From positions 1 through 34,141 of the forward strand of contig JAHELS010000044.1 in NCBI GenBank assembly GCA_024644085.1: DNA of 34,141 nt, read 5' to 3'. Shown piece by piece: positions 32,851-34,141 of this stretch. The position numbers and the translations under genes are program-made. Source of the stretch: Rhodopirellula sp. (lineage in GTDB: Bacteria; Planctomycetota; Planctomycetia; Pirellulales; Pirellulaceae). The notes beneath the pieces are model-generated. The model did not search any database and was not told where the DNA came from. It was given only the letters and a program-made list of their open reading frames with translations. Position 1 is the first letter of the stretch. Every line of letters starts with the position of its first letter.

Positions 32851-34141
32851 ATGAACGAGATTCCAGATCGCTTTGATCACGCCAACGCCGCGGCCCGTAT
32901 CTCCGAGGCCTGGAACAAAGCCAATTGCGCACACGCCGAGGTCCATCCCGAGAGAAAACCCTTCACCATCGTGATTCCGCCGCCAAATGTCACCGGTGCG
33001 TTGCATCTGGGGCACGGGCTCAACAACACGTTGCAAGATATCGTGATCCGCACACGCCGAATGCAGGGCTATGAGACCTTGTGGATGCCGGGAACCGATC
33101 ACGCCGGAATCGCAACCCAAGCGGTCGTCGAGCGACGCTTGAAGGAACAAGAAAACCTTTCGCGTCACGAACTGGGACGAGAAGGTCTGGTCGAGCGCAT
33201 CTGGCAATGGAAGGACCAATACGAGAAACGAATTCTGGGCCAACTCAAACGAATGGGCTGTAGTTGCGACTGGCAACGAACAAGATTCACGCTCGACGAA
33301 ACTTGCGCCGCAGCGGTGCGCGCGACCTTTTATGATCTGTTTTCAAAACGTTTGATTTACCGCGGCAAACGGCTGGTCAATTGGGACACCTATTTGCAAA
33401 CGGCCGTCAGCAACGACGAAGTCGAAAACGTTGCGCGAAAGGGACACTTCTGGCACTTCTACTATCCCGTCATCGACCCCAAGGCGGGTGAGCCGGATCG
33501 GGTGGAAATTGCCACCACTCGGCCTGAGACCATGCTTGGCGATACAGCGGTGGCGGTGCATCCCGATCCCGAGGCCGCTCTGGCGAAAATCGAAGCCGAG
33601 TTGCGCGAGAAACTGCGCGACGCAAAAGAAAAGGAAAAGGCGGAGATCGAAATCCAGCTCGAGCAGCTCGCCGAGCGTCGCGAGCAGATGTTGCCCCAAT
33701 TGATCCAACTGCGTGAAATGGCGCGCGACGGTCGCAAGGTAATGCTTCCGCTGATGAATCGCGAAATACCGCTGGTCGCCGACCAATGGGCCAAGCCGCA
33801 ACTCGGTAGCGGGTTGGTCAAGATCACGCCCGCCCACGACCCTAACGATTACGAGGTGGGCCAGCGAATCGGTTTGCCGATGATCAACATTCTCAACTCC
33901 GATGGCACGATCAATGCCGAAGGGGGCAAATACGAAGGCTTGACAATACCCAAAGCTCGCGCTGCGGTGGTCGAAGACATCGAAGCTCTCGGGTTGCTCG
34001 GTGATATCGAAGATCGCGACATTGAACTGCCGATGAGCGATCGAAGCAAGACGCCGATTGAACCGTACCTTGCCGACCAATGGTTCGTTGCAATGGATGA
34101 TCTGGCCCAATCCGCGATGGATGCGGTCAGCGACGAGCGGG
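32851..34141 (+). CDS. valS: Valyl-tRNA synthetase, N-terminal part, truncated by window edge
   Basis: The frame is open to the end of the window (430 residues). Class I features are present: the HIGH-type motif HLGH (52-55, in PPPNVTGALHLGHGLNN) and WMPGTDHAGIATQAVVERR. The CP1 editing domain shows ATTRPETMLGDTAVAVHPD and ITPAHDPNDYEVGQR. The KMSKS loop and C-terminal domain lie beyond the window. Within the editing domain, between HPDP (from H237) and MLPL (298-301), there are about 59 residues where E. coli ValRS has about 13. The extra stretch is charged and helical (IEAELREKLRDAKEKEK ...). The start ATG follows cimA by 54 bp, so co-transcription is likely. Confidence 0.95.
   Translation, partial: MNEIPDRFDHANAAARISEAWNKANCAHAEVHPERKPFTIVIPPPNVTGALHLGHGLNNTLQDIVIRTRRMQGYETLWMPGTDHAGIATQAVVERRLKEQENLSRHELGREGLVERIWQWKDQYEKRILGQLKRMGCSCDWQRTRFTLDETCAAAVRATFYDLFSKRLIYRGKRLVNWDTYLQTAVSNDEVENVARKGHFWHFYYPVIDPKAGEPDRVEIATTRPETMLGDTAVAVHPDPEAALAKIEAELREKLRDAKEKEKAEIEIQLEQLAERREQMLPQLIQLREMARDGRKVMLPLMNREIPLVADQWAKPQLGSGLVKITPAHDPNDYEVGQRIGLPMINILNSDGTINAEGGKYEGLTIPKARAAVVEDIEALGLLGDIEDRDIELPMSDRSKTPIEPYLADQWFVAMDDLAQSAMDAVSDER

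Overview
The window looks like a chromosomal segment of a planctomycete, probably Pirellulaceae/Rhodopirellula-like. This is an inference from the gene content: a sulfatase, a Gly-rich protein made of repeated secretin N-domains beside GspE/GspF, a DUF11-type lipoprotein, a thioredoxin-YHS fusion, and weak or absent Shine-Dalgarno sites before most genes. I see no phage, transposase, CRISPR array or integrase.

Layout. 1-1763: 3' end of a sulfatase gene, convergent with a type I methionine aminopeptidase (map). 2349-8217: a compact type II secretion-like operon of a secretin N-domain protein without a recognisable outer-membrane barrel, then gspE and gspF. 8386-8435: a 50-bp dyad of four half-sites. 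8521-15494: a winged-helix regulator followed by a type I secretion-like operon of ABC exporter, HlyD-like adaptor, TolC-like channel and a 12-TM major-facilitator/nucleotide-transporter-like protein. The exporter's nucleotide-binding domain has lost its catalytic residues. 15641-17031: a MoaD/ThiS-like ubiquitin-fold protein tightly coupled to an Asp-box (BNR) propeller protein. 17109-19604: four minus-strand genes of unknown function, two of them in one reading frame separated by a single UGA.

19783-21361: a class II tRNA-Ser(GGA) gene and rho, both on the minus strand. 21362-22232: a non-coding region rich in inverted repeats. 22233-23534: exported thioredoxin-YHS protein, followed by a four-copy GGGGCTCTTAAAGC repeat. 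23717-24683: a HEAT/TPR-like protein and a small membrane protein, co-oriented on the minus strand. 25065-26978: an exported STN-like protein and an ankyrin-repeat lipoprotein. 27023-29818: a large DUF11-type lipoprotein on the minus strand. 30108-30638: a zinc-ribbon membrane protein. 30892-32796: citramalate synthase (cimA), preceded by a leader with a short ORF, hairpins and an intrinsic terminator, suggesting transcription attenuation. 32851-34141: the 5' part of valS, with an unusual charged helical insertion in its editing domain.

Working together. gspE/gspF and the N-domain protein could form the motor and periplasmic part of a secretion or pilus machine, but no pseudopilin, prepilin peptidase or true secretin is present here. 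The 8.4-15.5 kb operon has the three-part architecture of a type I exporter without a functional-looking ATPase, and is the strongest candidate for an undescribed system. cimA (isoleucine precursor synthesis) next to valS suggests branched-chain amino acid linkage, which fits the attenuator-like leader.
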